A stretch of 64,000 nt of DNA, taken from the NCBI GenBank assembly GCA_050246915.1, contig JBFWVD010000022.1, positions 1-64,000 of the forward strand, given 5' to 3'. The translations under genes were made by a program, and so were the position numbers. Positions 1 through 8,359 of the stretch are shown here, piece by piece. This stretch comes from JBFWVD01 sp050246915 (GTDB lineage Bacteria > Actinomycetota > Acidimicrobiia > Acidimicrobiales > Ilumatobacteraceae). Every line of letters starts with the position of its first letter. The stretch's first letter is position 1. Under the pieces are notes generated by a model. The model was not told the DNA's origin and made no database searches. It saw only the letters and a program-made list of their open reading frames with translations.

Positions 1-1
1 T

Positions 2-343
2 GGCCGCCTCGAGGTGGGTGAACGGACATTGCTGAACTACGGAACGTCGATCACCGCGGCCAGCACCGTCACGATCGGCGCACGGTGCCTCATCGGCACC
101 CTCGTCACCATCATGGACAACGACTTCCATCGGCTCGAGCCGGACCGGCGACTCGAACGCCCCGACTCGAGACCCATCAGCATCGGCGAGAACGTCTGGC
201 TCGGTACCCGCGTCATCGTGCTGGGTGGGGTCACCATCGGGGCCGGGAGCGCCATCGGTGCCGGCAGCATCGTCACCAAGGACATCCCGCCCATGTCGCT
301 GGCGGTCGGTACACCCGCGCGCGTCATTCGGAGCCTCGAGTAA
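2..343 (+). CDS. Hexapeptide-repeat O-acyltransferase, 5' truncated
   Basis: The left window edge cuts this reading frame. An in-frame start at 14 exists, but the residues before it (RLEV) already fit a hexapeptide coil, so the true start lies upstream. The visible 113 residues form left-handed beta-helix repeats: TIGARCLIGTLVTIMDNDFH supplies the catalytic-type His, followed by IGENVWLGTRVIVLGGVTIG and the closing VGTPARVIR typical of maltose/galactoside/serine acetyltransferase relatives. By family it transfers an acyl group to a sugar hydroxyl in the cytoplasm. The stop TAA overlaps the ATG of the following glycosyltransferase (TAATG), so the two are translationally coupled and probably modify and assemble the same glycan. 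The acyl donor and sugar cannot be read from the sequence. Confidence 0.85.
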   Translation, partial: GRLEVGERTLLNYGTSITAASTVTIGARCLIGTLVTIMDNDFHRLEPDRRLERPDSRPISIGENVWLGTRVIVLGGVTIGAGSAIGAGSIVTKDIPPMSLAVGTPARVIRSLE

Positions 344-1311
344 TGGCAACCGTCAGCGTCATCGTTCCGACCTTCAATCGTCGCGCACGTTTGGAACGGG
401 TCCTGGCCGCCCTCGGCACCCAGACGTTCCCCCTCGATCAACTCGAGGTGATCGTCGTCTCCGACGGCTCGACCGACGGGTCGGTCGAGTGGCTCTCCAC
501 CCAGTCGTTCCCGTTCGCTTTCGAGGTGGTGGAACAAGCAAATGCCGGTCCGGCCGCGGCCCGCAACAACGGCGTTGCCCACAGCAGTGCCCCGCTCATC
601 TTGTTCATCGACGACGACGTCGTCGCCGAACCTGGACTGGTCGCCGCGCACTGCCAGGCGCACGATCGTCATGGTGACCACGCAATCGTCATCGGCCCGA
701 TGTTGACTCCCGACGAGGAGCCTCTACTGCCGTGGGTCCGTTGGGAACAGACGATGTTGTACAAGCAGTACCGCGACATGACGCAAGGTCGTTGGCATCC
801 GACCGCTCGCCAGTTCTATACAGGGAACGCCTCACTGCCGCGCCGAGCGTTCGACGATGTCCGCGGTTTCGACACTTCCTTCCGACGAGCCGAGGATGTC
901 GAGCTCGCCTACCGGCTCGCAGATCGGGGATACCACTTCGAGTTCGAGCCTGAGGCGCGGGCGCGTCACTATGCCGAGCGCAGCTTCCAGTCCTGGCTTT
1001 CCATCGCTTCGGCCTACGGACACAACGACGCGATCATGGGTCGAGACCGAGGGCAAGATTGGTTGCTCGACGCCACGAGTAGGGAGTTCCACAACGCGAA
1101 CCCGCTCACGAGGATCACGGTCCGCGCCACCATCGACCGTCCACGTTCGACGAGGGCAGCCCATGTCATGTTCACGACCGCATCCAACCTGGCCGAGCAC
1201 CTTCGGCTCCGTCCGGTGTCGCGCTACGCGCTGAGCGGTCTGTACAACCTCATCTACTACCACGCCTTCATCGATGAGTTGGGCTCAGCCGATCTGCTGC
1301 TGAGGCGCTGA
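343..1311 (+). CDS. Family 2 glycosyltransferase
   Basis: A 322-residue GT-A glycosyltransferase. The start is the ATG overlapping the previous stop, because the family begins immediately with ATVSVIVPTFNRR. The nucleotide-binding motif VVSDGSTDGS lies near residue 45, the metal-binding DxD-type run LILFIDDDVV near 90, and the acceptor/catalytic segment FDTSFRRAEDVELAYRLADRG near 185 (the ED of the ED-x-EL motif). No membrane helices are evident, so it is likely a peripheral cytoplasmic enzyme that adds one sugar to a lipid-linked oligosaccharide or glycan. It is coupled to the preceding acyltransferase and converges on the next gene. Donor and acceptor are unknown. Confidence 0.9.
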   Translation: MATVSVIVPTFNRRARLERVLAALGTQTFPLDQLEVIVVSDGSTDGSVEWLSTQSFPFAFEVVEQANAGPAAARNNGVAHSSAPLILFIDDDVVAEPGLVAAHCQAHDRHGDHAIVIGPMLTPDEEPLLPWVRWEQTMLYKQYRDMTQGRWHPTARQFYTGNASLPRRAFDDVRGFDTSFRRAEDVELAYRLADRGYHFEFEPEARARHYAERSFQSWLSIASAYGHNDAIMGRDRGQDWLLDATSREFHNANPLTRITVRATIDRPRSTRAAHVMFTTASNLAEHLRLRPVSRYALSGLYNLIYYHAFIDELGSADLLLRR

Positions 1312-1312
1312 C

Positions 1313-1328
1313 GCATCGGGCGCGATGC
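1313..1328. terminator. Hairpin between convergent genes
   Basis: A GCATCG / CGATGC stem with a 4-base loop sits in the short gap between two convergent stop codons. There is no T tract, so intrinsic termination is only suggested by position. Confidence 0.3.
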
Positions 1329-1337
1329 CTCGAGGGC

Positions 1338-1940
1338 TCAGATCGACGTTTCTCCCGGATCGGAGTCCAGTTCCCGGATGATCCGAGCAGGCACGCCGCC
1401 GACCAACACGTTGGGCGGGACCGAGCGGGCGACGGTCGCACCGGCGGCGACGACTGATCCGCTTCCGATGGTGACCCCGGCAAGCAAGGTGCATCCGGCA
1501 CCCACCCAGACACCGTCTTCGATCACGATGGGGGCGCCGCGCAACTCACCCGCTCGGGTCTGGGGGTCACCCAACTGGTGGGTACCGGTGATGACTGAGA
1601 CGTTGGGGCCGAAGACCACGCCTTTGCCGATGGTGATGTGGTCGGCCAAGTCCAGCAGACACCCCACGCCGATCTCCACGCGATCGGCGATGTGCAATCG
1701 CTCGCTCACCTTCGCCCCGGTGATGATGGGTCGACCGGCGAGAAGGACGCCATGACCGACGTCGAAACCGGTGAGCGACAAGATCGCAGCCCGCACCCGT
1801 CGGAACGCGCCATGGGGCAGCGGAGCCATGGCCAGACGCGCCAGGCTGACCCGGGGATGCATCGTCCCGATCTCCTCACCGACGAGGCGTCGTAGGCTCG
1901 ACAAGGCACGACCTTTCTCGTTCACCAGATGCCTCACCAT
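1338..1940 (-). CDS. Hexapeptide-repeat acetyltransferase, maltose O-acetyltransferase-like
   Basis: 200 residues. An N-terminal helical part (about 1-60) is followed by hexapeptide coils from about residue 65: GHGVLLAGRPIITGAKVS, then IGKGVVFGPNVSVITGTHQLG with the catalytic His, then GVWVGAGCTLLAGVTIGSGS, and it ends with VLVGGVPARIIREL. This is the arrangement of the LbH_MAT-like family (WbbJ, NodL, VatB relatives), which acetylate sugar hydroxyls using acetyl-CoA. It is a second acyltransferase in the same polysaccharide locus and lies tail to tail with the glycosyltransferase at 343-1311. A hairpin (1313-1328) fills the 26-base gap between the convergent genes. Confidence 0.85.
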   Translation of the reverse strand: MVRHLVNEKGRALSSLRRLVGEEIGTMHPRVSLARLAMAPLPHGAFRRVRAAILSLTGFDVGHGVLLAGRPIITGAKVSERLHIADRVEIGVGCLLDLADHITIGKGVVFGPNVSVITGTHQLGDPQTRAGELRGAPIVIEDGVWVGAGCTLLAGVTIGSGSVVAAGATVARSVPPNVLVGGVPARIIRELDSDPGETSI

Positions 1941-1994
1941 CGGCGTCGGTCCAGTGCGGTTGAGGGGACGACGTCGCCACCACGTAGCGACCCC

Positions 1995-3422
1995 TCACGT
2001 GGTGCTGGTGGAAAAGACGCTCACGTCCCGCACGACGAAGCCGGGAGCTCCACGGAACGCAACGGTGGTGACTCCTGCCGGTACCGGTGTCCAGTACGAA
2101 GCAGCGTGTTCTGGACGGATCGCCTCTCGATGACGTTGCATCACCGCCGGTGACCACGACTGACCTCCATCGGTGCTGATCTCGATGGCGTCGCCTTGGC
2201 CGGAGAAGCGCAAGAACGACCCCGATGGGGCTGGGTCGTCGAGATGCATGACGTTGGTGTCCGTGCCCTCGTCGACGAGTCGGCGATCGGTCCCGATGAT
2301 CGTGAAGGGTTTGCTCGGCGCGATCTTGACGTTGTCCCAATGCCAGGTGTTGGGGGTGCAGGAGGCGCAGTCCTTCGTGGGGTTGTACGAGTGATGGCCG
2401 AACTGCACGACGCCGGTGTCGAACCCGAGATCGCTGATTGCCGTATCGGCCCACCACAGGCCGTATGCCGGCATACCGAACTTGAGGTGATCACGACCGA
2501 TGATCAACTCGAACCTGTCCCGGCGAGCCGCATCAGGAGTCAGGACTTCGTCGTATGACTGCCACCATCGCTGGTCGGGCACGTCGACGACCTGGAAGTC
2601 CTTGTAGATGGTCACCTTGAAGATCGTCTTGCCATCGAACTGATCCATCCGGACATGCACGCCATTGCGAGGTGGACCCTGCAGATCGGGGTCACTCGAG
2701 TCGAACGGCAGGATCATGTTGTCCTCGAACGGCGTGATCCACAGATCGACCCAGTCGCGCAGCGTGGTTCGGGCGGTGGACATGTCCCACGAGACGACGG
2801 CTGAACCGTTGCTCATGTCGACGAGACGAGCGGGCGTGAGATAGATGAGCCCGTAGTCGGTGGCGCGTATCGATGTCATCACGTGATCACGGCACTGGAA
2901 GACCGCATCGTCGTAGCTCGATATCTCATGCGTCGCAGGAGGCCCCGCGCAGTCATGGCCGTGCATCGCCGCCATCGGCTCGAGCGCGTCGCGCGTCGAG
3001 GTACCGCGCGAGTGCACGACGACGTCCCACGCGTCGCCGTCCCACGCGGTCGGCGACGCGGGTGCACCGCTGAACGATTCCACGAACGTCGTCGGATCCT
3101 GGGGCACGGTGTCGCCCGACGCTCCACTGTCATCGGCCGGGGACGATGCAACCGTCGACGCGGAGACGGCGTCGTCTGCGACGGCGGCGTTCGACGATCG
3201 AGCGATCTGAGCTTCGACGATCGTGGCCGTCGCTGTTGTGGACGCCTCCTCGGAACCGCCTCCACTACACGCTGCAAGAACGGCGAGTACCGCCACCGCA
3301 GCAACCAACGTCGACCGACCGCGATCGGATCTCGGGATGGGCCTGGTTGACGTGGTGGTCGTGGTTGAGCTGGCGGTCGACGCGGTTGTGGCGGAGATGA
3401 CCTGATGGTACGGGTCGGGCAC
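1995..3422 (-). CDS. Secreted lipoprotein with lectin/laminin-like beta-sandwich domain
   Basis: The open frame extends to 3596, but the GTG at 3422 is the most plausible start available. It gives 475 residues with a Ser/Thr-rich leader, a hydrophobic run (LVAAVAVLAVLAA) and a lipobox Cys near residue 52, so the mature protein should be a membrane-anchored lipoprotein. The start is uncertain because the n-region is unusually long. After a low-complexity Ser/Thr/Ala linker comes a domain of about 280 residues with many aromatic beta-strand segments (WDNVKIAP, FELIIGRDHLKFG), resembling concanavalin-like carbohydrate-binding sandwiches. A smaller C-terminal beta domain follows (ISTDGGQSW, FRGAPGFVVRDVSV). 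I do not recognise an enzyme motif. It is divergent from a DUF4038 glycosidase-like lipoprotein, suggesting a shared role in external polysaccharide handling. Confidence 0.7.
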   Translation of the reverse strand: MPDPYHQVISATTASTASSTTTTTSTRPIPRSDRGRSTLVAAVAVLAVLAACSGGGSEEASTTATATIVEAQIARSSNAAVADDAVSASTVASSPADDSGASGDTVPQDPTTFVESFSGAPASPTAWDGDAWDVVVHSRGTSTRDALEPMAAMHGHDCAGPPATHEISSYDDAVFQCRDHVMTSIRATDYGLIYLTPARLVDMSNGSAVVSWDMSTARTTLRDWVDLWITPFEDNMILPFDSSDPDLQGPPRNGVHVRMDQFDGKTIFKVTIYKDFQVVDVPDQRWWQSYDEVLTPDAARRDRFELIIGRDHLKFGMPAYGLWWADTAISDLGFDTGVVQFGHHSYNPTKDCASCTPNTWHWDNVKIAPSKPFTIIGTDRRLVDEGTDTNVMHLDDPAPSGSFLRFSGQGDAIEISTDGGQSWSPAVMQRHREAIRPEHAASYWTPVPAGVTTVAFRGAPGFVVRDVSVFSTSTT

Positions 3423-3608
3423 CGACCTGGGCGCGCGGCCTGCTGGGCCAAAGGGTGATTCAGGCAATCTTGAGGGGGAAATGGGGGTATCACCCCCGCG
3501 ATGCAGGACAGGTTGACGCGAGCTGTCGACGGGCGCGCACTGGTACGTTCCCGATCGGTCGGCGCACGTCGTCCGAGGCCGGCGACGCTCGACCACCTTG
3601 GAGATCTG

Positions 3609-5147
3609 ATGAAGAGCGCAGTGAGCCGCACACGACGCCGAGGGCGCCTGGCCGCGCTCGTCACCGGGTCGGTTGCCCTCGTCGCCTGCTCATCGGGAAC
3701 AGACACGAGCGTGCTCGTCCCGACCTCCACTGTCCCCGGTGCCGCCACATCCCCAGCCACCTCCCCCGCCACGTCCACAGCCATCGGAGCAAGGACGACG
3801 ACTTCACCAACAGCGCCGGCATCGACCGTTGCCGAAGCAGCCTCGCCGTCGAGCACCATGGCATCCAGCACGACGGCGGACTCCCCCGTCGATCTGACCC
3901 GGTCGGCAGCATTCCCGTTGCATGTCGAAGGCGGAGCGCGCCAACTGTGGGGCGCCGACGGAAAGCCGTTCCTCATCAGCGGCGACACCGCGTGGTCGAT
4001 GATCACCGAGCTCGACAAGTCGGAGCTCGAGACCTATCTCGCGAATCGAAAGCGGCTCGGCTTCAACACTGTGCTCGTCGAGTTGATCGAGCATCGATTC
4101 TCGTCACATGCCCCCAAGAACGCCTTCGGCGACGCCCCCTTCAAACGTGCCGGTGATTTCTCGCAGCCGAACGAGGCGTACTTCGCCTATGCCGATTGGG
4201 TCCTGCAGCGGTTGTCGGACGAAGGCTTCTTGGTGTTGCTGACCCCCGACTACGCCGGTTGGGAGGGGAACAGCGACGGCTGGTGGGAGGAGATGAAGGC
4301 GAACGGACCCGACGTATTGCGCGCCTACGGTCGATTCGTCGGGAGCCGCTATGCGAAGTTCGACAACATCATCTGGGTGAACGGCGGCGACTACAACCCT
4401 CCCGACAAGACGTTGATCGAGGCAGTCCGCCAAGGCATCAGCGAAGCCGATCCCGATGCGCTGCAGACGGCGCACCTCACCCCCGACGAGCCGCCTCGCG
4501 AGGTGCTCTCCGGCACCACCTGGCTCGACCTCGACAACGTCTACACCTACGAGCCGGTGTACGACAGTGCGCTCGCCGCCTATCGCGGTTCATCGATGCC
4601 GTTCTTCCTCATGGAGAGCTCGTACGAGAACGAGCACAACTCGTCCACGCGCAGTCTCCGCACACAGGCGTACCACGCGCTGCTCGCCGGCGCGACCGGT
4701 CATGTCTTCGGCAACAACCCGATCTGGCACTTCGACGGTCCCGGCATCTTCGATGCTCCCACTGGCTGGCGCGAAGCACTCGACGGGGCCGGGTCGCAAT
4801 CGATGGCCGGCATCGCCCGGCTCATGGGATCGCTCGAGTGGTGGCAGCTGCGCCCCAGCATCGATCAACCACTGCTCGTCGATGGTCTCCAGGCGGGAGG
4901 CACGCGCGCTGCGGCTGCGTTGAGCGCCGATGGAAGCTGGGGGATGGTGTATGTCCCCACCGAACGCACGATCTCGCTGAACCTCGGCCAGCTGGCGGGT
5001 ACGGGTGCCAGCATCACGTGGTACGACGCGTCAACTGGAATTGCAACGTTCCAGGCGCAGCTCGGTAAGGGCATGGTGAGCGTCAAGACCCCGGGCAAGA
5101 ACGCTGGGGGCGACAGCGACTGGGTGGCCATCGTCCGCCAGCGCTGA
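3609..5147 (+). CDS. Lipoprotein with DUF4038 / apiosidase-like glycoside hydrolase domain
   Basis: The ATG at 3609 is chosen because GGAG lies five bases upstream and the product then starts with a clean signal: Arg-rich n-region, LAALVTGSVALVA, and lipobox Cys27. Residues 28-100 are a Ser/Thr/Pro/Ala linker. From about 105 the protein matches DUF4038-type TIM-barrel proteins: PFLISGDTAWSMI, YLANRKRLGFNTV, IIWVNGGDYNPP with the candidate acid/base Asp/Asn, and FFLMESSYENEHN with the candidate nucleophile Glu. A C-terminal beta domain resembles the collagen-binding-like domain common after DUF4038 (TWYDASTGIA). By family, it hydrolyses side chains of complex polysaccharides outside the cell. 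Its position in a capsule/exopolysaccharide locus suggests trimming of the cell's own glycan instead of feeding. Confidence 0.8.
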   Translation: MKSAVSRTRRRGRLAALVTGSVALVACSSGTDTSVLVPTSTVPGAATSPATSPATSTAIGARTTTSPTAPASTVAEAASPSSTMASSTTADSPVDLTRSAAFPLHVEGGARQLWGADGKPFLISGDTAWSMITELDKSELETYLANRKRLGFNTVLVELIEHRFSSHAPKNAFGDAPFKRAGDFSQPNEAYFAYADWVLQRLSDEGFLVLLTPDYAGWEGNSDGWWEEMKANGPDVLRAYGRFVGSRYAKFDNIIWVNGGDYNPPDKTLIEAVRQGISEADPDALQTAHLTPDEPPREVLSGTTWLDLDNVYTYEPVYDSALAAYRGSSMPFFLMESSYENEHNSSTRSLRTQAYHALLAGATGHVFGNNPIWHFDGPGIFDAPTGWREALDGAGSQSMAGIARLMGSLEWWQLRPSIDQPLLVDGLQAGGTRAAAALSADGSWGMVYVPTERTISLNLGQLAGTGASITWYDASTGIATFQAQLGKGMVSVKTPGKNAGGDSDWVAIVRQR

Positions 5148-5166
5148 GAGCGTCGAACGATCAGCC

Positions 5167-5185
5167 CCGACCGTTCCACGGTCGG
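5167..5185. terminator. Bidirectional hairpin between convergent genes
   Basis: A perfect 8-bp stem CCGACCGT / ACGGTCGG with a 3-base loop lies in the 38-base gap between the DUF4038 gene and the pyruvyl transferase-like gene. It touches the latter's stop codon. No T tract on either strand. Confidence 0.5.
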
Positions 5186-6484
5186 TCAGCTGAGGCCCAA
5201 CGCAGCGAAGATGCCGGCGAACCGCCGTTCGACCTCGGAACGATTGTCGGAGTTGACCTTGCCCATCGCATCTGTGATGGCCTTTCGGTCGCGCAGCACC
5301 GCCTCGGTGTCGTCCAGCACCTGCTCGACGTCGATGTGTTCGACGTGTTGACATCGATCGCCGAGACCGAACCGGGTCATCAGCTCGCGGTTCTTCTCCG
5401 CGTAGCCGAGCGACACCGTAGGACGCGACATCATCAGCGCCGCGACGATGTTGTGGAATCGAGTGGCCACCACTGCGTCGGTGAACGACACCTGCACCAT
5501 GAGATCATCGAACGTCCTGATCGGCTCGACGATCACCGCGTCGACGGCATCGTCGAGCTTGCGCCGCACGATCTCGAGCACGCGTTCGACGGCGATGGCG
5601 TCGTCGTCCTCACCCACCAACAGGCGGAGGCGGTGGCCGCGCTCGATGAGCCGGACGGCGATCTCCCCGAGCGCGTCGACATAGCGATCGAACACAGCCG
5701 AGCCCTCAGCGGGTTCCGCGCTCCAACCCCGATAGGCCATCACGCCGAGCCCGACATGTCCCGGTGACTCACCGGGTCGATGGTCGGTGGGCAACGGAAA
5801 TGAGAACACCACGTCGGGCTGGACCGCGTCGGGCGATGCGGCGCGCCCGAGCTCCGTCATGAACCGACGCGAGCCTTCGTCCCGGTACGTGACCACGGTC
5901 GAGTTCGCCACCGCTCGCGTCATCAACCAACGACTCGCCCGATGCTCGATCGGGCCGGCGCCCACGGCGACCATGGCCCAAGGTGTTCGCGTGAGGCGCG
6001 CCAGCGTCGTCCACCGGAAGATGTCATAGGGCATCTGCTGCGGGCCGACGCCGAAGTCGTCGAGAATCCCGGTGCCGGGAACGACGACGGCATCGACCGA
6101 ACGCAAGAATCGCCCCACCGACCACCATCGCAGCGGCTCGGCCAGAGGCCGCAAGGCCACGCGGGCAAGACGAGGCGCGCTCCACAGCTTGGGGAGTGCA
6201 CCACCGGTGATGAGCGACACCGACGCAAGACCGTGCTGGCCGCTGACCACCTCGGGATAGGCCCCGACCACGATGACATCGGCATCGGGCACGACATGTC
6301 GAACAGCGCGCACCCCGGCGGTGAGCGACGCCTCGTTGCCGATGTTGCCGACGCCGAACAGCCCGAACATCGCTACCCGAGGCGGGGTCCGGCGCGTCAA
6401 CTCTGGGTTGACATCGGCCGCTTGCGTTCGGGGACGGCGCAATGCTCTCGGGTGCCATCGACGCGAGACGGGCGCGGAGGGCAT
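5186..6484 (-). CDS. Polysaccharide pyruvyl transferase family protein
   Basis: The ATG at 6484 is preferred over the more upstream frame start at 6625: it gives 432 residues and the family domain starts soon after (VAMFGLFGVGNIGNEASL near residue 52). Later landmarks are VVPGTGILDDFG, TYRDEGSRRFMTELG, FTDAVVATRFHNIVAALMMSRPTVSLGYAEKN. The last is the usual C-terminal signature (R-x-H ... G-Y-xx-K) of the PS_pyruv_trans family (CsaB, WcaK, AmsJ). Members add pyruvate ketals from phosphoenolpyruvate to sugars, though several have other or unknown acceptors. It is cytoplasmic by sequence. It is divergent from the glycosyltransferase at 6546, with about 60 bases between starts, so the two may share a promoter region. 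Confidence 0.85.
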   Translation of the reverse strand: MPSAPVSRRWHPRALRRPRTQAADVNPELTRRTPPRVAMFGLFGVGNIGNEASLTAGVRAVRHVVPDADVIVVGAYPEVVSGQHGLASVSLITGGALPKLWSAPRLARVALRPLAEPLRWWSVGRFLRSVDAVVVPGTGILDDFGVGPQQMPYDIFRWTTLARLTRTPWAMVAVGAGPIEHRASRWLMTRAVANSTVVTYRDEGSRRFMTELGRAASPDAVQPDVVFSFPLPTDHRPGESPGHVGLGVMAYRGWSAEPAEGSAVFDRYVDALGEIAVRLIERGHRLRLLVGEDDDAIAVERVLEIVRRKLDDAVDAVIVEPIRTFDDLMVQVSFTDAVVATRFHNIVAALMMSRPTVSLGYAEKNRELMTRFGLGDRCQHVEHIDVEQVLDDTEAVLRDRKAITDAMGKVNSDNRSEVERRFAGIFAALGLS

Positions 6485-6545
6485 CGGGTCATGGTACCGC
6501 CGCGTGGCTCGGGTGTTCTTCAAGAAGCTGCTGCCACGCGGACAA

Positions 6546-7520
6546 ATGTCTAGCGCTGTCGCAGCGGACGAGTACCTTCGCAGCGTGGCCGCAGGAGACC
6601 GACAGCACGAGCCGAAGGTCGGCATCGGTCTACCGGTCTACAACGGCGAGGAGTACCTGGCGCAGGCCATCGAGTCGATCATCGGCCAGACCTTTCAGGA
6701 CTGGGAGTGCGTCATCTCCGACAATGCCTCCTCCGACAAGACGGCAGAGATCGCACAGGCATATGCCGAGAGAGATCCGCGCATCCGCTACTCACGCAAT
6801 GCAACGAACATCGGCGGGGCGCACAACGAGAATCTCACGGTGAGCCTCACCAGGGGTGAGTACTTCCGGTGGGCTGCTCATGATGACTACATGGAGCCGG
6901 AACTCCTCCACCGATGCGTCGCCGCGCTCGACAGCGATCCAGGGGTCGTGCTGTGTTACACCCAGGTACGCCAGCTCGATCTGGTCAAGGGGAGCGAAGA
7001 GGTTCTCTCCCGTAACAACGCGAGCTCTGACCGTCCCGCCACCCGCTTCCGAACCATCATCTTGTCGCGGGAGTTCCTCGAGGAGACCTACGGCGTGATC
7101 CGCCGCGACGTGCTCGCCCGCACCCCTCTGCAAGCCGACTACATCGCCAGCGATCGGACCCTCATCGCCGAGATCAGCCTCTACGGCCGCTTCTGCGAGA
7201 TCCCCGAGCCGTTGTTCGTGAAACGTCTGCATCCCAAGAACGCCTATGTCGACTGGCGAACCCGTATTGCGTGGTTCCTGCCCGATGCGACAGGGCAGCT
7301 CAGCTTTCCGTGGTGGGCCCAACTGCGGGACCTGCTGCGCACCGTTCGGCGGGCCGAGGTGGCGTTCCCGGTCAAGGCCGAGTGCTACGCCTCGGTCGGC
7401 CTCTGGGCACTGGTTCGCTCACCGAACCTGGCCAAGGACGTTGTCATGGGTGCCTACTGCGCAGCTCGCGGCAAGCGATGGCGCCAAGCGCGATACGAAT
7501 CATCCAAGAACTGGGAATGA
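6546..7520 (+). CDS. Family 2 glycosyltransferase
   Basis: The start is set at ATG 6546 (324 residues). A GTG at 6585 is an alternative, and neither has a strong ribosome site. The catalytic domain begins with VGIGLPVYNGEEYLAQAIES, followed by CVISDNASSDKT, the acidic metal-binding stretch WAAHDDYMEPELLHR (near 120) and DRTLIAEISLYGRF. This matches GT2 enzymes of the capsule/O-antigen type. The C-terminal 90 residues (WFLPDATGQLSFPWW onward) are typical of the actinobacterial subgroup. No transmembrane segments are seen. It precedes a methyltransferase on the same strand by about 150 bases. Confidence 0.88.
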   Translation: MSSAVAADEYLRSVAAGDRQHEPKVGIGLPVYNGEEYLAQAIESIIGQTFQDWECVISDNASSDKTAEIAQAYAERDPRIRYSRNATNIGGAHNENLTVSLTRGEYFRWAAHDDYMEPELLHRCVAALDSDPGVVLCYTQVRQLDLVKGSEEVLSRNNASSDRPATRFRTIILSREFLEETYGVIRRDVLARTPLQADYIASDRTLIAEISLYGRFCEIPEPLFVKRLHPKNAYVDWRTRIAWFLPDATGQLSFPWWAQLRDLLRTVRRAEVAFPVKAECYASVGLWALVRSPNLAKDVVMGAYCAARGKRWRQARYESSKNWE

Positions 7521-7671
7521 TCCCACCGCTTCGTGACGGCGAGCTGCCGTGACCGCGCACCAGTCGGGTCTGAACGATTCGTCAAGAAGACTTGACGCTG
7601 CCTGAGCGCCTTGGACCAACATGGCAGACCACCGGCGTCCGCGCCGGGTCACCGACGATCGAAGGATCCCC

Positions 7672-8349
7672 ATGACACGCGACGCGGAGCGCGACTTCTG
7701 GAACGAGTGGAACGAGCGCAACCGCGTCGATGCCACCAGCCAGATCACGGCCGACCAGGCCGAAGTGGTGCATCTCTGGCTCGGCACCCGACGAGGTTTG
7801 CGGCTGATCGACGTCGGCTGTGGGTCTGGTTGGATGACCAAACAGCTGGCCGCCTACGGCAGCGCGCTGGGAACCGACCTGGCCGATGAAGTGATCGAGC
7901 GGGCCCGCGACCGCGCACCGGAGGCGCAGTTCGTGGCTGGGGACATCATGAGCGTCGAGGTGGGCGATGGCTACGACGTCGTCGTCAGCTTCGAGGTGCT
8001 GTCACACGTCGCTGATCAGGCGGCGTTCTGCTCGCGTCTGTTCGGTCTCCTGCACCCCGGCGGCGAGCTGATGCTGTCGACGCAGAACGCACCGGTCCTC
8101 AAGCGGTTCAACAACATCGCTCCCCCGGCTCCGGGTCAACGTCGAGCATGGGTCGATCGCCGTCAACTGCGCGCGCTCCTCGTCGGGGCAGGCTTCACGG
8201 TGAACGAGATGCGCGTCCTCACGCCGAGGGCCGATCACGGTCTCATGCGAGTGGTGGCCAAGGCTGGTCGCGTCCTGAAGTTCGAATCGCTGCTCGAACG
8301 CCTGGGGTTCGGGTGGACGATCATGGTTCGAGCAACCCGACCATCGTGA
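7672..8349 (+). CDS. SAM-dependent methyltransferase, class I
   Basis: An upstream in-frame ATG at 7621 exists, but ATG 7672 has GAAGGA placed properly upstream and gives the usual N-terminus (TRDAERDFWNEW). 225 residues form a Rossmann methyltransferase: motif I LIDVGCGSGWMTKQLA near residue 45, the acidic ribose-binding GTDLADE, motif II VVVSFEVLSHV and post-motif HPGGELMLS. It most resembles small-molecule and sugar methyltransferases of the Methyltransf_11/25 type found in glycan loci. The target could be a sugar hydroxyl or lipid-linked intermediate. It is convergent with the epimerase gene, ending 10 bases before it. Confidence 0.82.
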   Translation: MTRDAERDFWNEWNERNRVDATSQITADQAEVVHLWLGTRRGLRLIDVGCGSGWMTKQLAAYGSALGTDLADEVIERARDRAPEAQFVAGDIMSVEVGDGYDVVVSFEVLSHVADQAAFCSRLFGLLHPGGELMLSTQNAPVLKRFNNIAPPAPGQRRAWVDRRQLRALLVGAGFTVNEMRVLTPRADHGLMRVVAKAGRVLKFESLLERLGFGWTIMVRATRPS

Positions 8350-8359
8350 GCGGGCCAGC

